A stretch of DNA of 64,000 nucleotides, from assembly GCA_964017185.1 (NCBI GenBank), contig OZ024869.1, positions 72,728,008 to 72,792,007 on the forward strand. Reading direction: 5' to 3'. The translations under genes were made by a program, and so were the position numbers. Of the stretch, positions 54,264-64,000 are shown piece after piece. This DNA is from Rugalucina vietnamica (lineage: Eukaryota; Mollusca; Bivalvia; Lucinida; Lucinidae). Below the pieces are notes generated by a model. It did no database searches. It was given only the letters and a program-made list of their open reading frames with translations, and was not told where the DNA came from. Position 1 is the first letter of the stretch, and each line of letters starts with the position of its first letter.

Positions 54264-54998
54264 ATGGCTAAAGACCATAGCTGTATGTTTCAATGTTTCA
54301 TTCCAAGGTTAAAAGGATAGTAAACAAAACTTACCCAAATTACTCTGTAACTGTTTCACCAGTCTAACTACAGTACTTTTAACCTCCGTGAATCACTACA
54401 AAATAGAAAAACAAATAGAGAATCTTACACTGGAAAATAACAACATCATATGATAATTCTAACACACCTCACCTATATTACACGTGTTATATATATTGTG
54501 CAATAATTTCACTGGGCCAATAAGCGTAATTACTTTGCGCCTTCTGTGATATCAGCTATTCCATCAAGCAGCGTTAGACGGGGTAACGTGGTTTTAGAGC
54601 ATAAAAAACGCAATAAATGTGTAAATACCTGCTTAACAGTCAAATATTTGGCGGAGATATCTACAATGCAAAGTTTGCGGAAAGCTGAACGATATTGACG
54701 TTTTCAGTGACTTATTCCGTTTATTGTGTGTTAGAATCATAATAGATTAGCTTAAGTACATGTGAATTGTTGAGTAATTATTCAGTTTTTTTTAGTCAGT
54801 TGTAAGAATATGCGTTTGTGATTTGATCCTCTTTACTGATCTCCAAACAGTAAATTATTACTCAACAATTCACTGCTAGAGCTGATCCAAGAGTGATCAG
54901 CATTCAGCAGTCAAACAGCTGGTATTCCACAGCTCCTGAGGTATTAAATGGTCAGAAATTGATCGACTCGGTAAACCATAAAAAAAGATATATCTGCT
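54264..54998. other. Sparse region with one exon-like segment
   Basis: On the minus strand, about 54333-54397, TTTTGTAG|TG...TTTGG|GTAAGT has splice-like borders. Its one open frame starts with TGA and its phase does not fit the exon at 50854. It may be non-coding. 54780-54880 holds a loose inverted pair around AATTGTTGAGTAATTATTC. Confidence 0.35.
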
Positions 54999-55000
54999 TA

Positions 55001-56071
55001 AGCCCCTATCTCACTGGAATGCGACAACTGGAGACTAGTTCGTGAATAGTTTGCCACTATTTTTCGACAAAATTTAAAGATACAAACACAACATTCACGT
55101 TGCAGTCTCACTGAATGGACGTTTATGAAACAAATTCGGGAGTTTCAATCTAATTATTAGATTGAAACTCCCGAATTTTTTTCATTAAATTTTGAAAATA
55201 TATCTCACGACTGTCGCACGATAGTCACGAGACATTCATGAGAGTGTCTCCCGACTTTCCCACGAATGTAGCTTATTTTCATTTTTATTCGTATAACAGT
55301 TGCGTGACATTGGAATGAATGTTGCTTAGTTTTATTTTCTCGCCAGATAGTCGCGAGGTGTGGCCAACATTAGAAATATTCTTGTTTCCCCTTTCCCGAC
55401 CCTGTTTCTCAGGTATGAGTCGGTCGGTCGGAATTTTTTTTTTTTTTTAATCCATACATACCCTTACTAATGAACTTATCTGTTCTACTATAAGTAAAAC
55501 TGGGGTTCACAAATGATTTTACAATTAAAGATGCAATTTACCTGTGTTCTTCAAGGATAGCAATGTTAGCAATTTAAGACAATTCTTCCTTCTAAAGCAT
55601 TTTTTTTGGTCTTGCAGTTAAAAAAATTCTTGAAGGAAAAAATGCAATAAAATTTTTTGGGTCGGGGCAAATTTTTAGGGTTGGTCGGGGAAGGGGAAAC
55701 AAATAAAATTTTATTTTTGGCCTGTTCGCATTTTTTTTCTCAAGACTGTTGCGCGAACTTCATACCACACTCGCACGACATTCATACGAGCATCGCAAAA
55801 ATTTTGCATTGTAAATTTGCCAAAGTTTTGCGGCGACAAGTTTGCGACACTCCCACGAACGTCCCACGAGTAGCGTGACAGTCTTGCAAAATATTTTGGT
55901 GAAAAAAACTCGCATAAAATTTTTAAACAAGTTTAAAAATTTCATGACCAGTTCGCGACACATGAAATACTTGTGACACTCGTGCAACACTGGTACGAAT
56001 GTTGTGTGAAAGTCCGCGACAAAATTCGCAAAACAGTCGCCAGAAATTTGCATGCCAGTGAGATACTAGCT
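55001..56071. mobile_element. TIR element with TTA target duplication, PIF/Harbinger-like
   Basis: Ends AGCCCCTATCTCACTGG and AGCTAGTATCTCACTGG (reversed), each next to TTA (54998-55000 and 56072-56074). A 3-bp TTA/TAA duplication is typical of PIF/Harbinger (family knowledge). Subterminal zones are packed with TCGCGAC / CACGACT / TTCGTG words in both orientations. No transposase. A second element is nested at 55382-55702. Confidence 0.7.
55382..55702. mobile_element. Nested element with TTGTTTCCCCTTTCCCGACC ends
   Basis: The right end, read in reverse, is TTGTTTCCCCTTCCCCGACC. It is about 320 bp, carries GTCGGTCGGTCGG and T-runs, and does not code. It breaks the Harbinger-like element, so it is younger. 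Confidence 0.7.
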
Positions 56072-57163
56072 TTAAATATCTGATAGTTTTGTCTTATGTT
56101 ATGCAATCAGTATTGAAATTTTTGAAACGAAAGAAAGAGTATGCAGGGTATATACAGCAGAAATTAAGGTGGAATATATTGATATGCTCAACTATTACGT
56201 TGACTTGAGAAGACGCCCCCCCCCCACTTATAAGTCTGCATGCGGCCACTTTAATTGACCAAAGCCAACATCTAGAAGAGAACAGTAGGGCTAGATCTAT
56301 TGGTTAAAGATTACCAATGTTAATATAGCGTATGGAAAACTTCTCAACCCATCAAATTATTATTTAGCTGACAGAATGCGGGAATTCGATTTCAGACCAT
56401 AGACTAGTCCCGGAAGGTCGAACAATGTTTGGTTGGTATATATGGAAGCTAATATGGCGGCGCCCATGGTCAACCGTCTTGTATTTGTTAAATTTCAAAA
56501 TAAAGAAGAGAGAATATTTTAGAGGATTGAAAAACATGAGAAAATGCATCAAAGAAACAAGAAAAAGTAACAAAATCCACCCTCCCCCCCCCCCCCCCCC
56601 CCCCCCCCCCGATCATCGCTTTTCGATTAATCAAATGTATTATTATAAAGGACCAGGAACCTGGAAATATTTTCAACACTGTTGGTCATACCAGGGAACT
56701 GCCAGGTTAACAGTCCCTGGTCATACATGGTCCGGCGAAACCATTCAGAACTATGATATCAGGGAAATGACATCAGACAAATTGATGTGTATCGAAGCAT
56801 AAAGTCTATAGTCTCCGATCGAAGTCGGTCTATAATTGACATCTGCACACGCAGAGCCAAGGGCGACAATGCGATTAACAGATTATACTTTATTTTTTGT
56901 TCTTCTGTCATTCCATTGACATTCTTTATATCGGACTGCAATGCACAAGTTTATGAGATGGGAATAGCTTGTACTCAGCGAAATCAATGCAATATTTAGC
57001 TGTCTGCTAGAAAGTTTTGTCTTATGTTATGCAATTCAATATTCTGAGGTGATGATCAGAAATTGATCGACTCAGTATCTGAAGAAAGAAAAGAAAGAAA
57101 CAAGTCTATAATGAAACGAAACATAATCCTTGCGAGAGGGTGCTGCAGTATATATAGAAAGAA
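56072..57163. other. No gene supported; poly-C run
   Basis: A C-run at 56586-56610 lies in a 125-codon open frame (56425-56802) with no motif. ATGGCGGCGCCCATGG at 56455-56470 looks like a good start context but stops after 22 codons. A TCACGAAATTGATCGACTC-like string near 57060 repeats text at 54955, so the two flanks share an old repeat. Confidence 0.4.
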
Positions 57164-57782
57164 CAGGGTTGGTTCCCACGGGCACTGGAAAACCTGGAAA
57201 ATGGCTAAAAAAAATCCATGCATGGAAAAGTCATGAAATTTGAAAAATGATTAAATCTCATGGAAAAATCATGGAATTTTGTTATGAAATGCCAGTTTGG
57301 ATGTCTTTGGGATTCTTTTTTTTTCCTCGCTCCCTATAGGGTCGCTCGATAAGCATTGATAAATAAAGTTCTGTTTTTCAAAAGAACCATGCGCGGATCC
57401 AGACGGACCCCACTGGAATTTGAAATTTTACCTAAAAAAAGGTAATTTCGGGATTTTTGGGGGTTAGACCCCCCCTGGTCTGTGACCAAAAATTACCATT
57501 TTCGTTGGACCCACTCTCATAAAAATTTCTGGATCCGCGCATGAGAACATTCATTCAAACTAATTTGTCTTCATCAAGAAACGAGATAATACATGTAACT
57601 TGAAGTAAGTTACTTTTACAATATAATTATAATCTATTCTTGCCTTGTTATAAAGTGTTATATGACCAAAAAATAAATAAATAAACAGAAAAATTAGGCT
57701 AGTCCTGGAAATTTAACTCCAATCATGGAATTATCATGGCAAAGTCATGGAATTTTATTTTATACTTTCCGTGGGAACCCTG
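57164..57782. mobile_element. TIR element with CAGGGTT...CCCACGG ends, hAT-like
   Basis: Left CAGGGTTGGTTCCCACGG, right (reversed) CAGGGTTCCCACGG, flanked by AAAGAA on both sides (hAT elements make about 8-bp duplications, so 6 are preserved). The interior repeats CATGGAATTT/AAATTCCATG words. A MITE of another family is nested at 57388-57543. Confidence 0.7.
57388..57543. mobile_element. Nested MITE with CATGCGCGGATCCAG ends
   Basis: CATGCGCGGATCCAGACGGA at the left and TTTCTGGATCCGCGCATG at the right, 156 bp, same family as 50075-50230. Confidence 0.85.
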
Positions 57783-57799
57783 AAAGAAGGAAAGAGAGG

Positions 57800-58130
57800 G
57801 CAATTTCATCATGCAGAGTGTTTCTTGTGCTAGAGGTCCCGGGTTCGATCCCCGCCGGTGGCGAGGAAATTTGTTGGTCCGAACTTGATTCCCTTCGTGT
57901 CATTTGCAGGAATGACATGATACATTGCGCCGTCTTTCGGATCGGGACGTTAACTGGAGGCCCCCTGTGCAGGGACAGTCATCCCCTGTGCAGGTTAAAG
58001 ATCCCTACACAGGTTCTATCCTCATGCATGTAGGCTCATCCTGCAAAACACACCGGAGTGTACAATGTACACCTCCCAAGAATAATCAGAAATTGATTGA
58101 TGGGAGTAACAGGAAAACAAAACAAAAATG
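57800..58130 (+). mobile_element. tRNA-derived SINE, nearly complete
   Basis: B-box region GGTCCCGGGTTCGATCCCCG, then a core containing GCGCCGTCTTTCGGATCGGG and ACGTTAACTGGAGGCC (a core shared by several animal SINE groups, from memory), then CACCGGAGTGTACAATGTAC and an A-rich AACAAAACAAAAA tail. The A box is weak. Its last 100 bases equal window positions 1-100. Confidence 0.75.
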
Positions 58131-59192
58131 ATTATTACATAAACAAGACGCCATACGTGTCCGCTTTAATTGACCATAGCCAACATCTAAAACTGTAGCC
58201 AAAGGTCCTAGTTGTACGAGTATTATACAGATTTGGGCTGTTGGGATCGCACAAATGGGTTTTGTTGGCAAGACTAAAGATTACGCTGGTCGTGATGCTC
58301 AGGTCGGGTGTCGCGCTAACGCGCGACCCCCTCTGTCACGTTACCTATGACAAATCGTTTTGAGTGACAAGTCTGTTCAGTTATCAAATAAACACCTGAA
58401 AAAGTGCTCTGTCTGTCGCTTTTAAAGCTTCAAAAATGGTGGCGGTAAACAGCTGATAGACGACCTCTGTCAGTGGGCGGAGCATGCCAATGCGCATTGC
58501 GCAGTCGAAAGATTAGCCCGCTTTTCTGGCGAGTTCATTCAAAAGATCATCTTTGATTGGACGATTGGGAGCATGCGCGAGGGTGTTTCCGCGGTCCGTG
58601 CGCGACGCAGTCTCGTGATCTAAACCACACTTTGCACGCAATGGATTATGGGAATTTAGACATACGATGAGTGGGAAGAAAGCAAAGTACTCCGCATATA
58701 TTTTCAATATGCCGTGACAGGGTTGCACCCAATTATACAGGGCGCGGCCATTTAATGAATCAGTCCGAGTCCTTCGGTTCTTTTCCTTATCCTTTTGACA
58801 GACACTTTCTTGGAGCCTAAGTACAACGTATAACGTGCAACCTAAAGGATGCACGTATTAATAATATCAATAATGCCTCTCTATAGAGAAACTTTGATAA
58901 TATTTTCAGCAAAAGAGAGTAAAAATCAAATACATGGGCGGATTTATCAAATAATTGCATATTCTTGATCGCACAACCAGAAGCTTAGGCTGATCCGAGT
59001 AACTGTTTCCTATGGAAACAAAGGGCAGTTTTGCCAGACAGTGGCTTTTGTCGGACAGAGGTTTTTAATTTGGACATCTTTGTCATAACAAAACTAATCA
59101 TTTAGAAAAACACATCGGGTGTTTAATGAATAATAGGAGTAAGCTTAAAATGACCATTTAAATTGATTAAAACCATGAAAACTGCACCTTGA
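58131..59192. other. Relatively GC-rich unique sequence, no gene proven
   Basis: A minus-strand frame of 113 codons (58854-58513) is open and polar but has no recognised domain. GTCGCGCTAACGCGCGAC at 58309-58326 is a compact dyad. Could be a promoter region or an unrecognised exon. Confidence 0.35.
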
Positions 59193-59472
59193 CATTATGA
59201 AAACTTACCCATGCAATATACAGAGATTTTTTTCAACTGTAAAAATTGAAAATTTCAATGGATTTTAAAAAATATTTTTCTTATTTTTTGCTCAAAACAT
59301 AGATTGTGGGTACACGTTAGAACCGCCTCACCGAGGCGGTTCTAACGAGTACCCACAATCTATGTTTTGGAGCAAAAATAAGAAAAATAGGTATACCCCT
59401 GCATACCCCAGTTTTACTATATAAAAGTGGGGTTTAAGGGGGTATTCATTGCACGGACATGTTTTCCTGATG
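59193..59472 (-). mobile_element. GC-cored palindromic MITE, copy 17
   Basis: Ends CATTATGAAAACTTACCCAT and ACATGTTTTCCTGATG. Core GAACCGCCTCACCGAGGCGG. First of three adjacent copies in alternating orientation. Confidence 0.9.
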
Positions 59473-59493
59473 GAGAAATTCACCAGTTTTAAT

Positions 59494-59780
59494 TATCAGG
59501 AAAACATGTCCATGAAAAGTTTATCCACTTGAACCCTACTTTTATACAGAAAAACTGGGGTTTGTAGGGGTATACCTATTTGTGTTTTATTTATTTATTT
59601 TTTTTTTTCGAAAACATAGATTGTGGATACTCGTTAGAACCGCCTTGCCGAGGCGGTTCTAACGTGTACCAACAATCAATGTTTGGGGCTAAATGATTAA
59701 AAATGTCATTCTTTTTCTTATGAAATTTTCATTTTTACAGCTGAAAAAATTATATATTGCAAGAGCAAGTTTTTGTAATG
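59494..59780 (+). mobile_element. GC-cored palindromic MITE, copy 18
   Basis: Ends TATCAGGAAAACATGTCCAT and GAGCAAGTTTTTGTAATG. Core GAACCGCCTTGCCGAGGCGG. Confidence 0.88.
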
Positions 59781-59809
59781 ATGACTTTATATGTTCATTT
59801 TCACAAACT

Positions 59810-60088
59810 CATTACGAAAACATGCCCATGTAATATACAGATATTTCTGAAGTTGTAAAAATTAAAAATTTTCTGTAGATAATTTTTGATATTTTTCTTA
59901 TTTTTGCTTAAAACATAGATTGTGGGTACATGTTAGAACCGCCTCACCGAGGCGGCTCTTATGAGTACCCACAATCTATGTTTTGGGGCAAAAATAAGAA
60001 AAATAGGTATACCCCTGCATACCCCAGTTTTACTACATAAAAGGGGGGGTTAAGGGGGTATTCAACACACGGGCATGTTTTCATGATG
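59810..60088 (-). mobile_element. GC-cored palindromic MITE, copy 19
   Basis: Ends CATTACGAAAACATGCCCAT and GCATGTTTTCATGATG. Core GAACCGCCTCACCGAGGCGG. Confidence 0.9.
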
Positions 60089-60356
60089 TGACGTGAAGAT
60101 ATGAATCGTTACACAGCATATACGAAACATCAGAGGATGTCCGCGTTAGCAGCTCTAATAAATTTTCTATGATGCTTTATCTCTAGATGTACATGTACTC
60201 TGAGGCCTGGGCATCAATGACACATAAAATTGCCTCTACTAATCCTTTTCGGTATCATACCGATTCAGTCTAATGATAGGGAAGTGTGTTCTTATACTTT
60301 TAGATTAACAAGTAAAAATTGTCTTATTTTTCTTCTTTTTATCTTGTGCCATGCAG
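60089..60356. other. Upstream of the exon-like segment
   Basis: An acceptor-like TTTATCTCTAG at 60177-60187 is followed by a short open stretch beginning ATGTACATGTACTCTGAGGC that stops at about 60274. Too short to claim. Confidence 0.3.
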
Positions 60357-60469
60357 GCATAATTTTCACGATGTTTGTATATCGTCTCTGTATCATGCCA
60401 CGCAAATGCTGTGACAACGACAGAGACAAACATTATCAACCACAAGCGCATCCAAAGCCTATTTACTAG
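60357..60469 (+). CDS. Possible terminal exon of an unknown gene
   Basis: A pyrimidine-rich tract ends in CCATGCAG|GC. From there the frame reads IIFTMFVYRLCIMPRKCC, then DNDRDKHYQPQAHPKPIY and a stop. A hydrophobic stretch, a basic Cys pair and a polar tail could be the end of a single-pass membrane protein. No upstream exon was identified. Confidence 0.2.
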
Positions 60470-60826
60470 ATAAGATGCTACTTAAAACAAAATTACACGT
60501 TTTGAATATATGAAGAAATGAAATCCAGATTGAGCCGTTGAGTCCTGTCAGCATGGCAAAACTCACCCATTAAGCGAGATTCTCGCTCTGTGCGAGATTC
60601 TCGTCATCTTGGCGCAGGTAAGGAAAATACAGGTAAATTAATTATCAGACGAAACTCTCACACTAGCTACAGGTAACCCATTATCGGTGAAACTCAGGTA
60701 TATCGTTTCAACGGTTTACAGGGACATAACTTTTTTAATCGGATTAAGCTTATTTGACGGAAATTCTGTGTTATTTCCCATGGCAGTTAGGTGCACAGAA
60801 GTTCAGTATGAAACATACAGTGTGGT
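60470..60826. other. No gene; GCGAGATTCTCG dyads
   Basis: AAGCGAGATTCTCGCTCTGT and GTGCGAGATTCTCG at 60577-60604 form two adjacent palindromes. Confidence 0.5.
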
Positions 60827-60996
60827 AACACGTTAGAACCACCTCGCCGCGGCGAATCTAACGACTACCCACAATCGATGTTTTGGAGCAAAAATAAGAA
60901 AAACAGGTATACCCATGCAAACTCAAGTTTTTCTACATGTGTATATAAAAGTGGGATTCAAGGGGATATATTTTTCATGGACATGTTTTCCTGATG
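60827..60996 (-). mobile_element. GC-cored MITE, copy 20 (left part lost)
   Basis: Core GTTAGAACCACCTCGCCGC / GGCGAATCTAACGACTACCC and the end ACATGTTTTCCTGATG remain. Confidence 0.8.
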
Positions 60997-61370
60997 ACGA
61001 TCATGTGTTTGGGCAGTGGACTCCATACCAACGATATGTTTATCAATTAACTGGTGAATGCCGGATATAACCCCACATAACTGAATAGAAGGTGACATCC
61101 CCGCCATGGACATAAATTATACTAAAACAAAGTGCCGATGTTTTTGCTTAAGTTTTGCATCACTGACTATCAGAATATAAGCTGCTATAGTGTTCAATTC
61201 TTATTTCAAGAGGCCTTTTAGGTCACTGAGAGTGTTTACAAGAGCATACTAAGTAATCTTAAGTACTAGGGAGCGAATATTCATACACTATCCTGTACAC
61301 TATTGGATAGATACTGCTACTACTGAACGACATCGCAAATTACTTATGCTGACAAGTGTCCTCTCGAAAT
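60997..61370. other. Nothing recognised
   Basis: No family member or exon. Confidence 0.45.
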
Positions 61371-61598
61371 GAATCGGTCTTCGGGGTTTCCGACCAGCTC
61401 TGACACAAACCGACCTGTGCACCTACGGAAGAAGGCTACAAGCTTGAAATTTCCTACTAAGGAAGAAGAGCAATTGTACTATCCATGTAGCGAAAACAAA
61501 GGCGATGGTCAGCTGTGCAGTTACTGCACAGCTGATCTGCGTCTTTGTTTATCGCTTAGGCAAAAATCCGGTTTTCTCCATTAATAACACAGCTCATT
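61371..61598 (+). mobile_element. TGAGCC-family MITE (left end eroded)
   Basis: CGGTCTTCGGGGTTTCCGAC, CCATGTAGCGAAAACAAAGG, a perfect CAGCTGTGCAGTTACTGCAC hairpin and AACACAGCTCAT at the end. Confidence 0.8.
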
Positions 61599-62205
61599 TG
61601 GTACTGTTTTAAGAAGTACGTAAACAAAATAAGAAGTGTCTTGCTTTTTGTCACCTTTTTAACGTGTTATCGTGCTTTCGTCACAATTACTTCCTTATTT
61701 TGTTTATTTACTTCCAATTCATATCAAATTAATCGTAATTGCTTCGAGCCTTTACGAACTAGTCAAAACTAGTCAAAAGGATATACAGCGTTATTGCAAA
61801 ACACCAGCGCACCGCCGTACCACGTGTGCCATTGCCCGAGGCGTTTATTTGGTTTTTATGTATTGTTTAACACATGCTTTTAACAGGCTTAATTAATATC
61901 CATATAGGATGTTACCAGCCAGCGTATGACATTTTCCATGGCCATCAAAAAAATTGTCGTTTTAACTGACACGTGACCTGTTAATATTCTTATTTATACG
62001 GAGACATATGTAAATAATTTTGTCATTTATTAAAACAATACAGTTGAGTAAAAGCTAAACGTACATCTAAAGAAAGGATTTCATATTATCAAAGTAAGAC
62101 TTTCATCTTCTATCAAAATTATCATTTGCATGATAACGTGTTCGATGCTGGGGCTCTGGCGAGTACTGATTCTCTCTGAAACGGGTACCTACATGGAGGT
62201 AGCGC
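61599..62205. other. Nothing recognised
   Basis: No family member. A 74-codon frame at 61672-61896 has no motif. Confidence 0.45.
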
Positions 62206-62418
62206 ATATATGCCCGGGATTATATGCTCAATACAGCATCTCGGGATTATATGCTCAACACCGCATCTCGGGGTTATATGTTCAACATAGCATCTCGGGG
62301 TTATATGCTCAACAAAGCAAAACACCAGCGGGATTATATGCTAAACACAGCATCTCGGCGTTATATGCTCAACACCGCATCTCGGGGTTATATGCTCAAC
62401 GCAGCATCTCGGGGTTTA
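62206..62418 (+). repeat. 33-bp tandem repeat, about six units
   Basis: GGGRTTATATGCTCAACAC followed by CGCATCTC or AGCATCTC repeats with a 33-bp period. One unit is replaced by AAAGCAAAACACCAGCG. The period is a multiple of 3, so open frames on both strands are expected and not evidence of a gene. Confidence 0.85.
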
Positions 62419-62834
62419 ATAATGCAACAAGACGGTTGTAGTAATAGTTAATTGCTAGCACAAATGTCGATGCTTTTCCGAAATGTGCGTCTCTATTTAC
62501 CTATGAAAAAGTGCCAAAGTTGGTCAAATGTATAATAATTGTATTGTTATTTTGCGGTATAGCGTCTCAAACATATCGGTTTCAACTCAAATCAGAACTC
62601 GACAGTATGCATGTTAAGTGCTTAACCCTGTCCATATTGTATATCCAGCTCATATATCATGTCAGTTTGGAACAGAACATTTGTCTATTGGCCGCCCGGG
62701 AAAAGGGTCGAGTTTTCTGTCGGGTCCACATTTTTGCCGCTCAACGCTAAAAAGATTTGAACAAAAAAAAATCATGATGTAGCAAGTGTCAGCGAACGGC
62801 ATCAAAAAGGCACACATTGCATCATATGTTACCG
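62419..62834. other. Nothing recognised
   Basis: A 79-codon frame at 62511-62750 lacks motif and splice context. Confidence 0.4.
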
Positions 62835-62903
62835 TTTTTTTTTTTTTTTTTTTTTTTTTTTGTTTTTTTTTTTTTGTTTTTTTTGTTTTTTTTTTTTTTT
62901 TTT
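62835..62903. repeat. Long T-rich run
   Basis: About 69 bases of T with four G. Confidence 0.95.
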
Positions 62904-63130
62904 ACACATATACAGCATATAAAGAGACCCTGATTTTGTAGTAAGGCTCCGAGACTATTCAAACGATGCCAATAAACTCGGCGGATATTCTGCATCCTCT
63001 TACATTTCAAGTACTTCTAAATAAGGCCAAAATTTCTTTTACAAGTGCGATATATCGAATATTATAATAAATCCCTTTATTTCGTCCTTTCTTTTCAATA
63101 AGAAGAATAACTGAGATCTCCGGAAATCGC

Positions 63131-63195
63131 ATTACAAAAACACGCCCATGCAATATACAGAGATTCTTAAAGGTGTAAAAAAATGTATATATTTT
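63131..63195 (-). mobile_element. GC-cored MITE, end fragment
   Basis: CATTACAAAAACACGCCCAT and GCAATATACAGAGATTCTTA only. Confidence 0.6.
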
Positions 63196-63472
63196 TAATA
63201 TGGACCCTATCGTACGATAAATTACAATGTACATGTACATGTAACTGAACGGCGGCGAATCGGACATTGATTAATAGACATTTTTCACTTTTGAACGTAA
63301 GTGCTGCTGGCGCTTGCGGTTATGACTTTCCGTGTGATGGGGGACGACTCGTGAGGGCATATTTGAGACGAAGACGAGGGACGATATGAAGAATTACTTA
63401 GTCAAAACTACCAATAGCCGACGAAGACGAATTAAATAAGAGAGTCAAAAAATGAAATAGTGTAGGACGTGT

Positions 63473-63552
63473 AGCTGTGTAGCTCAGTAGGTAGCGTGCT
63501 TGGGATTGAAAGCGAAAGGTCCTGGGTTCGAGTCCAGGACGTATCACTTTTT
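63473..63552 (+). pseudogene. tRNA-like sequence (pseudo-tRNA or SINE head)
   Basis: GTGTAGCTCAGTAGGTAGCG is a good A box and CCTGGGTTCGAGTCCAGG a B-box arm, followed by a T-run terminator (63547-63552). The T stem needs one extra or missing base to pair and the acceptor halves do not match, so it is unlikely to be a working tRNA gene. Confidence 0.5.
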
Positions 63553-64000
63553 TCTTTTCTTTATTTGTCTCTCTTGTGACAAAAAAGCTTTGGAAATAAA
63601 ACATATGTTATCAGCTGATTATGTTTTTTGGCAAATGCAAGAATCATGAAATGCCCTACTACATTAAATTCTTAAATCGTAAAGGAATTGAAGTTTGAGA
63701 CGGCAGCCCATGTATGTTTTCTCTTGTATTGGGTGCTCGATCGTATTTTTGGTATAAGAGCTGATCTATCCTCACGTCAATATTTCTTTCTGGGAGACAT
63801 GAAAATATGAATATACTGAAGGCTTGTACAGGCATAATGTGGCTAGGATAAGTTAGACATCCTGAACGATTTAAAATGTTTTCCGCGGCTCAAATAGTAC
63901 ACTGTATAGTGTACATGTAAAGATATATACTCATCAAAAGAAGTTTTGCACCATTTAGATTTTTTTCATATTTTAAGTGACATTTTAACTAACAATTTCA
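63553..64000. other. Nothing recognised to window end
   Basis: AT-rich, no exon or repeat family identified. Confidence 0.45.

Noticed and set aside
54333..54397. Upstream exon of the Crypton-type gene
   Set aside because: Splice-like borders, but the only open frame begins with TGA and its exit phase does not match the exon at 50854.
56425..56802. 125-codon frame with a proline run
   Set aside because: The proline run is a C homopolymer. No motif, splice context or start support.
58513..58854. 113-codon minus-strand frame
   Set aside because: Open but without a recognised domain, signal or splice borders. Kept only as a note in the regional entry.
62130..62441. 103-codon repeat protein-like frame
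   Set aside because: The period of 33 bp keeps all strands open. Tandem repeat rather than gene.
63473..63552. Functional tRNA gene
   Set aside because: A and B boxes are good, but the T stem needs a bulge and the acceptor halves do not pair.

Overview
This window looks like a repeat-choked piece of an invertebrate animal nuclear genome, most likely a bivalve or related mollusc. The taxon is an inference: it rests on GT-AG introns, an animal-type torsin AAA+ gene, tRNA-derived SINEs, a Crypton-type recombinase relic, a LINE tail, and large interspersed families that open with TTAGCTCACCTGAGCC. There is no prokaryotic signature: no operons, no long ORFs and no CRISPR array. Most short open frames are chance or lie inside repeats.

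Genes. (1) A torsin-family ATPase on the + strand, with four coding exons at 10150-10412, 11770-11945, 20811-20935 and 21517-21785. All junctions keep phase. The signal-peptide exon was not found, and the third visible intron is about 8.9 kb of nested repeats. (2) A previously unnamed small membrane protein on the - strand, made of exons 28514-28612 and 25955-26293. They join in frame to 145 residues with about four hydrophobic spans and a downstream polyadenylation signal. (3) Two separated pieces of a Crypton-type tyrosine recombinase on the - strand (50584-50854 and 47503-47803). (4) A LINE RNase H/zinc-finger tail (36728-37822). (5) Weak single exons at 4931-5038 and 60357-60469.

Layout. 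1-9300: SINEs, then a large inverted duplication (about 1560-5605 against 8725-9300). Its left arm was later hit by a 3 x 377 bp tandem array and by a 2.3 kb TA-flanked transposon. Hairpin-ended elements lie between the arms. 10150-21785: torsin and its intronic repeats, including 323-bp modules, GCGGAA palindromes and a CCGGTT-rich TIR element. 21800-36440: dense MITEs, the 145-residue gene, a 1.4 kb TA element that split an older MITE, a 1.9 kb TIR element, a miniature LTR retrotransposon (34806-35215) and a 448-bp tandem duplication. 36728-42150: LINE tail and unresolved sequence. 42150-53550: hairpin-ended modular elements and the Crypton pieces. 53590-64000: MITE clusters, two nested TIR elements, a SINE, a 33-bp tandem repeat and a tRNA-like sequence.

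Common themes. Two MITE families recur: one with a long GC-cored palindrome (about 22 copies) and one with TGAGCC ends (about 8). A third class shares one architecture: a terminal hairpin, a CGTCCGTCC-like tract, tandem modules dense in TCAAGGTCA motifs, then a second end that in the A class also forms a short hairpin. Several larger TIR elements are filled with many copies, in both orientations, of a short motif private to each element. Nested insertions and empty sites allow a partial order of events to be read from the window itself.
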